Source of the DNA: JAZOTM01 sp045657625 | GTDB lineage: Bacteria; Bacillota; Clostridia; Lachnospirales; Lachnospiraceae | Reading direction: 5' to 3' | NCBI GenBank assembly: GCA_045657625.1 | Contig: JAZOTM010000022.1 | Location: forward strand, 1 to 21,305 | Length of the DNA stretch: 21,305 nt | Shown: piece after piece, positions 14,391-21,305 of the stretch | How positions within the stretch are numbered: the first letter of the stretch is position 1 | Layout: each line of letters begins with the position of its first letter | Notes under the pieces: generated by a model | The model's database searches: none | What the model was told of the DNA's origin: nothing | What the model saw: only the letters and a program-made list of their open reading frames with translations | Made by a program: the position numbers and the translations under genes

Positions 14391-15290
14391 ATGAATATTT
14401 TAGAATTTAATGTAGAAAAACCTCTGATTTATATGTTAACGGGAAAATTTGAAGCTCCCTCATCTAATTGGAAGCATGAGAATCTGATTCTGATAGATTA
14501 TGAATTGATTTTGATGACTGCAGGAGTCTTATATCTCACTTATGAAGGGGTAGACTATACCGTTCGCCAAGGGCAAATGCTTTTACTTCCCCCTGTTCGA
14601 GGAGGAGGAATGCGTTCCGGTTTTCAAGATTCTTATTGCGAATTTTATTGGCTTCATTTTACCAATCACCAATCCTCTTTTTTGGAACCCTCATTGATTA
14701 CCTTTGAGGATTCCTCCACTCATGAGGACTATCACCAATTCCTTCGACGGGAAAACTATGCCTATTTGCCTCAGTTGGCGGATGTGAAAAACCCTGACAA
14801 AATCATTGTACAAATGAAGCAATTACAGGATGCAGTGCGCAACAACTACAACAGCACCACATTGAATTACTTAACCACTGCCATTCTATGCGAAATCCAC
14901 AGTCAATTTCATCAGGAACTTTGTATTGAAGATGCCAATCAACGTGCCAATAAGCAGATTTACGACGACATCATCGAATTTGTAAAACGAAATGCCACAT
15001 CAAACATCAAGGTCATCGACGTGGCTAATCACTTTGGTTACAACGAAAAATACCTTTCTCATTTATTCAAAAAAATCTCCGGTTATTCTTTAAAACAATA
15101 CATCATCAACCTTCAAATGAATACAGCCAAGTACTTACTGACAGATACGGATAACTCCATCGGAGAGATTTCCAATACACTTGGGCACAACGATGTTCAC
15201 AACTTCTGCAAAATTTTCAAAAAGAACGCCGGCATGACCCCCAGCGAATACCGGAATGCTTTTTCCAAAAGACTACTTTACCACAAGTAA
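14391..15290 (+). CDS. AraC-family transcriptional regulator of the arabinofuranoside locus
   Basis: 299 residues. The N-terminal half is a cupin-like sugar-sensing domain (VLYLTYEGVDYTVRQGQMLLLPP, with the usual G-Q-x-x-L-L-P-P turn). The C-terminal 100 residues are the double helix-turn-helix: NIKVIDVANHFGYNEKYLSHLFKK and SIGEISNTLGHNDVHNFCKIFKK, ending GMTPSEYR, all classic AraC. It is divergent from the GH127 operon and almost certainly activates it on sensing the imported sugar. No ribosome binding site precedes the ATG; instead CATAAT lies exactly 6 nt upstream, so a leaderless mRNA is possible. A start at Met15 also lacks a site. Confidence 0.9.
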   Translation: MNILEFNVEKPLIYMLTGKFEAPSSNWKHENLILIDYELILMTAGVLYLTYEGVDYTVRQGQMLLLPPVRGGGMRSGFQDSYCEFYWLHFTNHQSSFLEPSLITFEDSSTHEDYHQFLRRENYAYLPQLADVKNPDKIIVQMKQLQDAVRNNYNSTTLNYLTTAILCEIHSQFHQELCIEDANQRANKQIYDDIIEFVKRNATSNIKVIDVANHFGYNEKYLSHLFKKISGYSLKQYIINLQMNTAKYLLTDTDNSIGEISNTLGHNDVHNFCKIFKKNAGMTPSEYRNAFSKRLLYHK

Positions 15291-15413
15291 AAGAGCCCCC
15301 TAGTCTAGGATGTTAACACGTGACTTCATATTTCGTAAATATCAAAAATCGGTCTTTCAAGAACAGCAATTCTTATCTTCATTTATGAACCACAAACCCC
15401 GTCCCTTAGGATT

Positions 15414-15824
15414 TTATGAAACAAAAAACAATGCGATAACAACAAAAAAAGCCAACAGGCCAATCATAAAATCTTGAGGTCCTTTTCTGAAATCCGCATA
15501 ATCTGCAGGAATGCAAAACTTAGGATCCGATTCAGATACTAAAACATCCATTTTATCTCCAACCTTCTGCTTGGGAAACCTACCCCAACGTGGTAGTTCC
15601 ACCTGGGATTTTTCCGTATACCAGCAATGTCCTATCTTATATTTATAGGTTGGATAGTTCGGATGATATCTCCGTAGATTTGCATACTGGCTTGCATCGC
15701 ACACAATATCCACGATAACCGCAGAAACCCTAATAGAACATTTTCGAATCAAATACCGCCGATAAAAGAATATCGCTATCCCCACTATAAGCATTATTAT
15801 TTGTAAAATAATTTGCCACTTCAT
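15414..15824 (-). CDS. DUF3592-like membrane protein
   Basis: 136 residues with one hydrophobic helix near residues 5-20 and another at 115-135, and between them a predicted beta-rich extracellular or cytoplasmic domain (SAVIVDIV…YPTYKYKIGHCWYTEKSQVELPRWG…VGDKMDVLVSESDPKF). The layout and the V-G-x-x-x-x-V-x-x-x-x-x-D-P pattern match DUF3592 proteins, whose role is unknown. GGGAG precedes the ATG. It follows the frameshifted membrane-protein gene by 41 bp and probably belonged to the same operon. It converges with the AraC gene; no clear terminator is seen in the 123 bp between them. Confidence 0.7.
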   Translation of the reverse strand: MKWQIILQIIMLIVGIAIFFYRRYLIRKCSIRVSAVIVDIVCDASQYANLRRYHPNYPTYKYKIGHCWYTEKSQVELPRWGRFPKQKVGDKMDVLVSESDPKFCIPADYADFRKGPQDFMIGLLAFFVVIALFFVS

Positions 15825-15865
15825 TGCTTTTCTCCCTTTTCTTCCAAGGACTAGCTCATATCAAA

Positions 15866-16367
15866 CTATTTTTCCTCATAAAACCAATCACACATTTTTT
15901 CAGCATATTCACTATAATGTCCGCCAACTTTTCTTAATTTGCCATTTATATCCGTATACTCGATATGATATACACTCCTTGATGATATACATTCTGATTT
16001 CATCCCGTGCCACTGCTTGATAAACTTTCGATTAAGTACTTCTATTTTTCCAGGAATAGATTCTACAAACCATTCTTCATCTTTGTACTATCAGAAAATA
16101 AAAAGTGTTTTTTTATACCCCATACATTTATATAAGCTGATTCATTTCCATCCACAATAAGTCTTTGATTGGCAGAAGCCCAAGCTACAAAAAAGATTAG
16201 TATTGTTATCACTGCAAAAATGAGTATTATTGAAAAATCTGCTGTTTCGTTGCCAAGAAAATGACTAAAAATAACGACTGCGATTGCTTCTTTCTTTTGC
16301 TTTTTTTATTATTCTTTTGTATCTTGTCTAAAATCACTGCTGTGACAGTATTTGATAAATAGCTCAT
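15866..16367 (-). pseudogene. Frameshifted small membrane-protein gene
   Basis: The gene would start at an ATG that overlaps the stop of the upstream gene (TAATG). It reads MSYLSNTVTAVILDK…KSKRKKQSQ, then must change frame to give the membrane segment FSIILIFAVITILIFFVAW and LIVDGNESAYINVWG, and change frame again near 16080 to give DEEWFVESIPGKIEVLNRKF…YHIEYTDINGKLRKVGGHYSEYAEKMCDWFYEEK before TAG. All three pieces look like real protein and are in order, so this is one gene broken by two indels, or real in other strains and damaged here. Family not recognised: basic N-terminus, one or two membrane helices, soluble C-terminal domain. Length about 167 residues if repaired. Confidence 0.65.
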
Positions 16368-16786
16368 TATTCAAAGTTCTCCAAATCCACGTCGCATCCC
16401 CATCGTTTGAAATCTTGCTTTATTTTTTTTGCCGAAAATCTTGCATACTCACTTAGATCATTCTTTCCAATTTCAAAAGCACAATCTATTTTTCCCTGAA
16501 CTTCATCCGAAATCCAAATGGCCTCCTCCGGAGTCATACCCGCAAGCTCTGTTTCAGCGGTTATTAATAATACATTTGCATAACCCAGGGAATTCATCAA
16601 ATCCATATAAATCTTTTTGTCCACCGCAGAACAAGGTTCATGTAAAAATAGCAAAATCTTATTGGATCTCTTAAATATTCTGGATTTTCCATTTGCTTGT
16701 TTAATATATTTGCTATGAAGACCTTTAAATAGCATCTCTGCTGCTGTGTAATCAATAACTTTTCCCAATTCGATTGGTATACACAT
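16367..16786 (-). CDS. Hypothetical protein, possibly N-terminally shortened
   Basis: 139 residues, not recognised. The middle (NKILLFLHEPCSAVDKKIYMDLMNSLGYANVLLITAETELAGMTPEEAIW) looks like an alternating strand/helix domain; the C-terminus ends RWGCDVDLENFE. The ATG at 16786 has no ribosome binding site and a stop lies 8 codons upstream. Either the start is an internal codon (the Met at about residue 18 follows GCAGAG) or 5' sequence has been lost, like its neighbours. It overlaps the start of the frameshifted membrane-protein gene by one base, indicating an operon. Confidence 0.5.
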   Translation of the reverse strand: MCIPIELGKVIDYTAAEMLFKGLHSKYIKQANGKSRIFKRSNKILLFLHEPCSAVDKKIYMDLMNSLGYANVLLITAETELAGMTPEEAIWISDEVQGKIDCAFEIGKNDLSEYARFSAKKIKQDFKRWGCDVDLENFE

Positions 16787-16825
16787 CGGGATTGTTTTTA
16801 TGAAAAGTTATTTACATGATAGTGC

Positions 16826-17520
16826 CTAATTATCACATAACACTGTGCTGAATCCCAGGTCATATTCCACGACACGATGTCCAAATACTTCTGTGGGACT
16901 GCCTGGTATTCTGCCATTAATAATGTTTTTAGCACCGTTTATTAGTTCATCAATCATATACGTAGATATAGGAATATCCCCATGCGAAGGCCAGATTTCG
17001 TCAATCATTTCTTTATAGGCTCTTAATTTATCCAAGCTCCTGATGTAATCTTTCATATTCCGATGGTCTCCAAACATAAATATCTGACCATGTTTCTGAA
17101 TAGGATCCCCACTAATCAACACTCTCTTCTTCACATCAAGAACCCCTATACTTCCCGGAGTATGTCCCGGGAGTTCGATAATCTTCAATTCTCTATTACC
17201 CAAATCTATACAGTCTCCTTCCACCACAGGAATAATCTCACCTGACTTACCCGATTTTCTGTAAATAGGTTCTTCAGCAGGATGCATATAAAAACTTTCA
17301 AACTGTTCATTGCTTCCTATGTGGTCTCTGTCAGCATGAGTATTCAGCAAAGATATGGGCAACTCTGTAAGACCTACAGCAATATCTCTTGCATTGCTGA
17401 CTCTCATTCCCGAGTCGATAAGTAAAGCTCTCTCGCTTCCGGTAAGCAGAAAAAACGCACACCGGTATCCTCTATTCTCCAGGAATTCTCATCAATTTTT
17501 ACGATTTCGTAATTCTCCAT
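16826..17520 (-). pseudogene. Metallo-beta-lactamase-fold hydrolase gene with a one-base frameshift
   Basis: An ATG at 17520 with GAGGAG 7 nt upstream opens a frame reading MENYEIVKIDENSWRIEDTG + VRFF. It then goes out of frame, and the main body continues one base over as FLLTGSERALLIDSGM… to 16826. Adding one T to the T6 run at 17450-17455 (plus-strand A6) restores a single frame of about 231 codons. The body has the metal-binding THADRDH motif, ELPGHTPGSIGV, VLISGD and SHGD, the normal motif series of this fold (glyoxalase II-like/beta-lactamase-like hydrolases). The substrate is unknown. An internal ATG at 17407 would give 193 residues without the first strands, unlikely to be functional. 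Slippage, phase variation or a sequencing error are all possible. Confidence 0.75.
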
Positions 17521-17609
17521 ATCAATGCTCCTCTTCTAATTTCACAGTTTTTGCCAGCTTCGTAGCATCCGACGTATTAAAAGTTCGTCTTATTACTGTC
17601 TCTCCAGTC

Positions 17610-18027
17610 TTACAATTTATTTTTCACTTTGGAGCCACCGAATACCTCTGACATAGGAATATGGTCAAGTGCCGCGTCAAGCGCTGCAACTTTCTCAACA
17701 GTCAGTTTCACATCGGCTGACTTTCCGTTTTCAAGAATACGTTCCTCCTTACGGCTTCCTGGTATCGGTACAATATATGGCTTCTTGCAGAGCATCCATG
17801 CCAGCGAGATTTGTGCAGAAGTAGCATTGTGCTCTTTAGCAGTCTTCCCTACAAGTTCCAAAAGTTGCTAATTGGCCTCGTATGCCTCGGGCTTGAACTG
17901 AGGCATATTACTGCGATAATCCAATTTTGCATCAAATGTAGACGAGGCATTATAAGCGCCGGTTAGCAGCCCATTTGCCATAGGTGAAAAAGCCACAAGA
18001 CCGACATTCAATTTCTCCGATTATCTC
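17610..18027 (-). pseudogene. Aldo/keto reductase gene remnant (C-terminal part, frameshift and in-frame stop)
   Basis: From about 18027 the minus strand reads GEIIGE…-like then, shifted, LNVGLVAFSPMANGLLTGAY, DAKLDYRSNMPQFKPEAYEAN, a TAG, and QLLELVGKTAKEHNATSAQI SLAWMLCKKPYIVPIPGSRK to the normal family C-terminus. The SPMANGLLTG and PIPGSRK motifs identify an NADP-dependent aldo/keto reductase (AKR11/YhdN-like). The TAG replaces a likely CAG codon. The first half, including the catalytic Tyr and the N-terminal barrel strands, is absent; upstream sequence shows no similarity. It is therefore a truncated and decayed gene. Confidence 0.8.
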
Positions 18028-18097
18028 GCACTATATTTTTAAAGTATGGCTTTCAAAAAATAGGGCTGTTAACTACGACACTTTTTGCACTCTCCAA

Positions 18098-19288
18098 TCA
18101 TTTAAATAACCACCTTGTTAAATCCAGCACTTTTATACCTTCAATATCGTAGTCATCATGTCCTGTATTAGCGATTACTATTTTTGGATATGCATCTTTA
18201 ATTGCGCGTAACGGTGCTAATTCTCTTTCCAACGTAGATTCTTCAGAAATATTATCGGATACTTGGATATACAGCTTTTCGTTTTGCTTCATAGCAACAA
18301 AATCTACCTCCTTTTGATAGAGCTTTCCAACATAAATCTCATATCCTCGTCTAAGCAATTCTAGTGCAACTATATTTTCGTATGCCCTGCCATAATCCAT
18401 ATTCCTTGTTCCTAGCATCGCATATCGAAAACCTAGATCACTAAGATAATATTTGTCCGATGTCTCTAAATACTTTTTCCCTCGTATATCATATCGCTTT
18501 ACTTTATAGAACATGAAAGCACTGCACAGATATTTCATATAATTGCCAATAGTAATATGATTTGTCTCAACCTTATTTTGCTTAAAAACATTACTAACTT
18601 TACTGGCAGATGTAAGATTAGAAATATTGTCCATCATGTAATCCGTCAATGAATCCAGCAATGCCTCTTCCTTAATTCCATATTTATCTACGAGATCGCG
18701 TTTGATAATTGTAGTATAAACATCCTTTATATATGATGTCTGATCCTCTTTTTCGCTGTATACATAAGAGCCCGCCAATCCACCATTCATAACATATGAA
18801 TCTAAAACATCTGCTGTATTAAAATCATAACCGTAATACTCACAGTATTCAGAGAAACTAAAAGGATAAACCGGGATTTCTACGAATCTTCCTGTAAATA
18901 ATGTAGATAAATCTGAGCTTAGCAAAAATGCATTTGAACCAGTAATATAGATATCATATTTACGACTATTGTATAAACTATTAATAGCTAGCTCAAATTT
19001 ATCACACATTTGAACCTCGTCGACGACAATAACGTTAGACTTACCATCAATATAAAGTTTTTCGCAGTAATTATATAGATCCTTATAGCCTTTTAAATCT
19101 TCAAATTTTAAATCTGCATAATCAATATATATTATATTTGCATCTTCGTTCTTGCGAATCCAGCCCATATATGCACGTATTAATTCTGATTTTCCAGAAC
19201 GCCTCAAACCTGTTATTATCTTAATATCAGGAGTATTTCTTAATCGAATAAGTCTATTCAAATATTTTTTTCGTTCGATAGTCTTCAT
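18098..19288 (-). CDS. DUF4143-family AAA-type ATPase 1
   Basis: 396 residues. An N-terminal P-loop domain has Walker A GLRRSGKS (27-34), Walker B VIVVDE (86-91) and a sensor-1-like YITGSNA (about 114-120) followed by LSSDLSTLFTGRF, a signature of these ATPases. The DUF4143 C-terminal half has the RYDIRGKKYLETSDKYYLSDLGFR motif, and a nuclease-like EVDFVAMKQNEKLYIQVSD, reminiscent of a PD-(D/E)xK fold though catalysis is unproven. The function of the family is unknown. The start at 19288 has a weak GAGAAAG site. It lies downstream of a promoter surrounded by four CTTTCAAAA boxes, so tight regulation is likely. The paralogue upstream is clearly related but not a recent copy. Confidence 0.88.
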   Translation of the reverse strand: MKTIERKKYLNRLIRLRNTPDIKIITGLRRSGKSELIRAYMGWIRKNEDANIIYIDYADLKFEDLKGYKDLYNYCEKLYIDGKSNVIVVDEVQMCDKFELAINSLYNSRKYDIYITGSNAFLLSSDLSTLFTGRFVEIPVYPFSFSEYCEYYGYDFNTADVLDSYVMNGGLAGSYVYSEKEDQTSYIKDVYTTIIKRDLVDKYGIKEEALLDSLTDYMMDNISNLTSASKVSNVFKQNKVETNHITIGNYMKYLCSAFMFYKVKRYDIRGKKYLETSDKYYLSDLGFRYAMLGTRNMDYGRAYENIVALELLRRGYEIYVGKLYQKEVDFVAMKQNEKLYIQVSDNISEESTLERELAPLRAIKDAYPKIVIANTGHDDYDIEGIKVLDLTRWLFK

Positions 19289-19294
19289 ACTTTC

Positions 19295-19384
19295 TCACTT
19301 TCAAAACTCAAAAATTTTTATTCTTTTGAAAACATTATATCAGTATCTTTCAAAATCAGCAAATTATTTCAGTTTTGAAAGTGA
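19295..19384. promoter_or_regulatory. Operator with four alternating CTTTCAAAA boxes and 14-nt inverted repeat
   Basis: Perfect inverted arms of 14 nt, 19295-19308 and 19371-19384 (TCACTTTCAAAACT / AGTTTTGAAAGTGA), bracket the promoter of ATPase 1. Within and including them are four related boxes in alternating orientation: 19298-19306 (+), 19324-19332 (-), 19347-19355 (+) and 19372-19380 (-), with starts spaced 26, 23 and 25 bp apart. The boxes lie next to the start codon, just after the -10, in the spacer and upstream of the -35. A dimeric repressor covering the whole promoter is the simplest reading. Confidence 0.7.
19334..19362 (-). promoter_or_regulatory. Promoter of DUF4143 ATPase 1
   Basis: TATAAT (19334-19339) with TTGCTG (19357-19362) at 17-bp spacing on the minus strand, fully inside the four-box inverted repeat. 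Confidence 0.7.
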
Positions 19385-19628
19385 ACCGAAATGATTCAAC
19401 AATCATAAGCGTAATTCCCTTCTTTGCTGCGGTTATATCATCTAACTAAGTTACTCCAAAGACTTCTCTTGCTATTGATGCTGATTTTCCTATATTCAGT
19501 TGTGTTTATGTCACTAAGCTGCGCGCTGCTTCGTAACTTCTTTACATGTTTAATTCTAATTGGAATGCGCCTATGAATCGTTAGCGCAAATGTGGACATA
19601 AAGTACACATAATGTGAACTCTTACAAA

Positions 19629-19668
19629 GAAAAACGCCAGCATCAGGATTAATCTAATCCTGAGCTGA
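19629..19668 (-). terminator. Intrinsic terminator of DUF4143 ATPase 2
   Basis: CAGC-TCAGGATTA pairs with TAATCCTGA-TGCTG (one bulged A, short loop) and is followed by GCGTTTTTC on the minus strand, about 20 bp after the stop at 19689. The rest of the 304-bp gap (19385-19628) shows no gene or convincing signal. Confidence 0.75.
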
Positions 19669-19688
19669 CACTAAGTTATAGTATTCAG

Positions 19689-20942
19689 TTAGATTTCCAT
19701 GCTATCTGGATTTAGAAGAAAATCATAAACGCTCATTACCAATATACCTTCATCATTATAAAGCGGTGCCACAGCATCCTTTGTAATAATAATTTTTTTA
19801 AATCCATCGCCTGTATTCACTAGTGAGCGTTGTTCCTGTTCCATCTTTTCTTTATCAAGCAACGCATAGGCTGATTGAATATAAAATCTCTTTGAACCTT
19901 TGTTGCAGACAAAATCCACTTCCAACTGTTTTCGAATCTTCTTACCATTTTTGTCAACTTCATTCATCACAACAACACCAACGTCCACATTATATCCACG
20001 AACTTTTAATTCATTAAATATAATGTTTTCCATTGCATGAGTCTCCTCAACCTGTCTAAAATTAAGTCTCGCATTTCTAAGTCCCAGATCTGTAAAATAA
20101 TACTTCGATGGAGTATTAATGTATTTTTTACCCTTGATATCATATCGAATTGCACTATCAATAAGAAATGAATCTTTAAGGTAATCTATATATTTGATTA
20201 TGGTATCTTTGCTTATAGTCTTGTTTTTAACACTTTTAAATGTCGCAGATAACTTGCTTGGATTCGTAAGCGATCCAATTGCTGAGGATAAAATGTTCAG
20301 AAGTTCTTCTAACTCTGCCTTATTTCGTATATTATTCCTTCCAGTAATATCAGAAATGTAGGTTTCCTCAAATAGAGATTTTAAAAAATCAGATTTTTGA
20401 TCAGCCGTTTCAAAGCCTAGCACAAGCGGTATTCCACCGAACAGCACATAATCCCTCCAACCTTCCTGTTTGTCACCGTCATATACACTCATAAATTCAC
20501 TATATGTTAACGGATACATATGAACTTCATCCCCACGTCCACGAAATTCAGTAATAATATCTTTTGACAGAAACTTAGCATTACTTCCCGTTACATATAC
20601 ATCCACATTTTTCTTTCTTCCGAGGCTATTAAGAACTGATTCAAAATCATCGAGCATCTGAACTTCATCTAATAAAACATAATACATTTCATTATCAGCG
20701 ATTTTTTCCATTAGATATGGAAATAAAACTTCAGGATCTCGATACTTTCTATTCTCAAAAGAGTCAAATGCAATCTCAATAATATGGTTTTCATTAACTC
20801 CTTCATTTACCAGATACTCTTTAAAAAGATTAAATAAAAGGTATGATTTTCCACATCTTCGCATTCCTGTTACAACCTTAATTAGTCCGTTATGCTTTTT
20901 TGAAATAAGCTTATTCAAATATATATCTCTGCGTATTTCCAT
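19689..20942 (-). CDS. DUF4143-family AAA-type ATPase 2
   Basis: 417 residues from the ATG at 20942, which has GAGGTGG 6 nt upstream; an ATG at 20957 overlaps that site. Walker A GMRRCGKS (26-33), Walker B YVLLDE (88-93), the sensor-like VTGSNAKFLSKDIITEFRGR and the DUF4143 core YDIKGKKYINTPSKYYFTDLGLR are in the same order as in ATPase 1. The C-terminal nuclease-like region is LEVDFVCNKGSKRFYIQSAY. The function is unknown. The two proteins diverge widely outside these motifs. The gene has a good promoter flanked by two related operators, one of them a 39-bp palindrome, and an intrinsic terminator, so it is a monocistronic unit. Confidence 0.9.
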   Translation of the reverse strand: MEIRRDIYLNKLISKKHNGLIKVVTGMRRCGKSYLLFNLFKEYLVNEGVNENHIIEIAFDSFENRKYRDPEVLFPYLMEKIADNEMYYVLLDEVQMLDDFESVLNSLGRKKNVDVYVTGSNAKFLSKDIITEFRGRGDEVHMYPLTYSEFMSVYDGDKQEGWRDYVLFGGIPLVLGFETADQKSDFLKSLFEETYISDITGRNNIRNKAELEELLNILSSAIGSLTNPSKLSATFKSVKNKTISKDTIIKYIDYLKDSFLIDSAIRYDIKGKKYINTPSKYYFTDLGLRNARLNFRQVEETHAMENIIFNELKVRGYNVDVGVVVMNEVDKNGKKIRKQLEVDFVCNKGSKRFYIQSAYALLDKEKMEQEQRSLVNTGDGFKKIIITKDAVAPLYNDEGILVMSVYDFLLNPDSMEI

Positions 20943-20961
20943 ATTGTTCCACCTCATTACT

Positions 20962-21000
20962 TATTGAACAAAAATGCGGAATCCGCATTTTTGTTCAATA
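20962..21000. promoter_or_regulatory. 39-bp perfect palindrome at the start of transcription of ATPase 2
   Basis: Arms TATTGAACAAAAATGCGGA (20962-20980) and its exact reverse complement (20982-21000) surround one central base. It begins about 3 bp downstream of the -10 hexamer, in the transcribed leader or just overlapping the start point. It could act as a roadblock operator or, in RNA, as a stable hairpin next to the ribosome binding site. Confidence 0.8.
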
Positions 21001-21002
21001 GA

Positions 21003-21031
21003 ATTATACATCACAAGAATAGCTTATTCAA
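21003..21031 (-). promoter_or_regulatory. Promoter of DUF4143 ATPase 2
   Basis: TATAAT (21003-21008) and TTGAAT (21026-21031) at exactly 17-bp spacing on the minus strand, lying between the two copies of the GCGGA-N-TCCGC operator. Confidence 0.75.
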
Positions 21032-21040
21032 TACTCTAAT

Positions 21041-21075
21041 CGACATTTTTGCGGATTCCGCATTTTTGTTCGATA
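21041..21075. promoter_or_regulatory. Second, imperfect copy of the ATPase 2 operator
   Basis: It shares GCGGATTCCGCATTTTTGTTCGATA with the palindrome downstream, two changes in 25 bases. The core TGCGGATTCCGCA (21050-21062) is palindromic and the outer ATCGA/TCGAT pair, but the A/T blocks run in the same direction in both arms, so the palindrome is broken in the middle. It sits just upstream of the -35. Confidence 0.7.
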
Positions 21076-21080
21076 CAGAT

Positions 21081-21108
21081 TAAATTGTGCCGACAGTGTT
21101 GGCACAAT
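21081..21108 (-). terminator. Possible terminator or stem-loop after the GNAT gene
   Basis: ATTGTGCCAAC and GTCGGCACAAT form an 11-bp stem (one G-T pair) with a 3-nt loop, followed on the minus strand by TTTAATC. The T tract is short. It lies 72 bp after the stop of the partial GNAT gene. Confidence 0.45.
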
Positions 21109-21179
21109 CTCAAGAAAAATCTTATTCCTTAGCCCTCAAGAATCTGAATCTGCCTAAGCATAGTAAACTGGATTTTATA

Positions 21180-21305
21180 CTATATAGCCTTATACATAGT
21201 GATTTCATCAAGGGTACTTCCATCATCAAGTATAAATGCATTAGGAAGTCGTCCCCATTCTTCAAAACCCATTTTTTTATAGAGCCCTTGAGCAGTTTTA
21301 TTATC
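21180..21305 (-). CDS. GNAT-family acetyltransferase (C-terminal fragment, 5' end outside window)
   Basis: 41 residues before a TAG at 21180-21182. NKTAQGLYKKMGFEEWGRLP is the characteristic N-x-x-A-x-x-L-Y-x-K-x-G-F motif of motif B in GNAT N-acetyltransferases, which use acetyl-CoA to acetylate amines. The tail EITMYKAI is also typical. The part with the acetyl-CoA pyrophosphate loop lies outside the window, so the substrate group is unknown. It is transcribed toward ATPase 2, with a stem-loop and two operators in between. Confidence 0.8.
   Translation of the reverse strand, partial: DNKTAQGLYKKMGFEEWGRLPNAFILDDGSTLDEITMYKAI

Noticed and set aside
15291..15413. Terminator for the AraC gene
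   Set aside because: CCTAGTCTAGG and AAGAACAGCAATTCTT form only weak hairpins and neither is followed by a T tract.
17524..17606. Short open stretch ending in TGA just before the MBL gene (…VIRRTFNTSDATKLAKTVK…)
   Set aside because: Looks protein-like but has no usable start codon with a binding site and no recognised family; may be another gene remnant of the decay zone.
19385..19628. Gene, RNA or promoter in the gap between the two ATPase genes
   Set aside because: Only scattered short repeats such as GTGGACATAAAGTACAC were seen; nothing with a start, structure or conserved motif.
1..21305. CRISPR arrays, tRNA or rRNA genes, insertion sequences, attachment sites
   Set aside because: No regularly spaced repeats, no tRNA-like or rRNA sequence, no transposase or integrase was found on either strand.

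Overview
The window looks like chromosomal DNA from an AT-rich low-GC Firmicute, most plausibly a gut or rumen Lachnospiraceae or related Clostridia. The reasons are near-universal AGGAGG-type ribosome binding sites, sigma-A promoters, an LplABC-type sugar ABC transporter with a family 127 glycosidase, and two DUF4143 ATPases, which are abundant in that group. This placement is inferred from gene content only. Nearly all genes lie on the minus strand; the exceptions are the partial gene at the left edge and the AraC regulator.

Layout. (1) 1-215: the tail of a plus-strand GLUG-repeat-like surface protein, ending in a long RNA-pairable inverted repeat and a small terminator. (2) 216-1611: an overlapping pair, a helix-turn-helix protein followed by a cold-shock-domain protein. 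(3) 1731-5064: a small-molecule stress and efflux cluster with two transcription units. One has a promoter and an attenuator-like leader, then an SMR (Gdx/SugE-type) exporter, then a PNPOx-fold flavoprotein. The other has a second PNPOx-fold protein, a MATE exporter and a divergent peptide deformylase. (4) 5125-7225: an operon of a coiled-coil / glycine-alanine hydrophobic core / coiled-coil protein, an all-helical partner and a small hypothetical protein. This could be a membrane-active two-component module of unknown function. (5) 7243-7995: a Mor-like helix-turn-helix gene followed by a decayed gene.

(6) 8033-15290: a complete glycan-use locus. A plus-strand AraC regulator is divergent from an operon of GH127 beta-L-arabinofuranosidase, solute-binding lipoprotein and two permeases, closed by a good intrinsic terminator. 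The 340-bp divergent intergenic region carries three copies of a GTGTAAAAAAG box around a weak -35 / perfect -10 promoter. The likely logic is that an arabinofuranosyl oligosaccharide is imported by the ABC system, cut by the cytoplasmic GH127 and sensed by the AraC protein.

(7) 15414-18027: a DUF3592 membrane protein and a hypothetical protein mixed with broken genes: a membrane protein with two frameshifts, a metallo-beta-lactamase-fold hydrolase with a one-base slip in a T run, and a truncated aldo/keto reductase. (8) 18098-21075: two DUF4143 AAA-type ATPases, each preceded by its own elaborate inverted-repeat operator wrapped around a recognisable promoter. These are the most unusual regulatory structures here. 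(9) 21180-21305: the C-terminus of a GNAT acetyltransferase that runs off the window.

Most noteworthy: the two different operator architectures on the paired DUF4143 genes, the SMR leader (a possible guanidine-responsive attenuator), the possible membrane-active module, and the wobble-compensated inverted repeat at the left edge.
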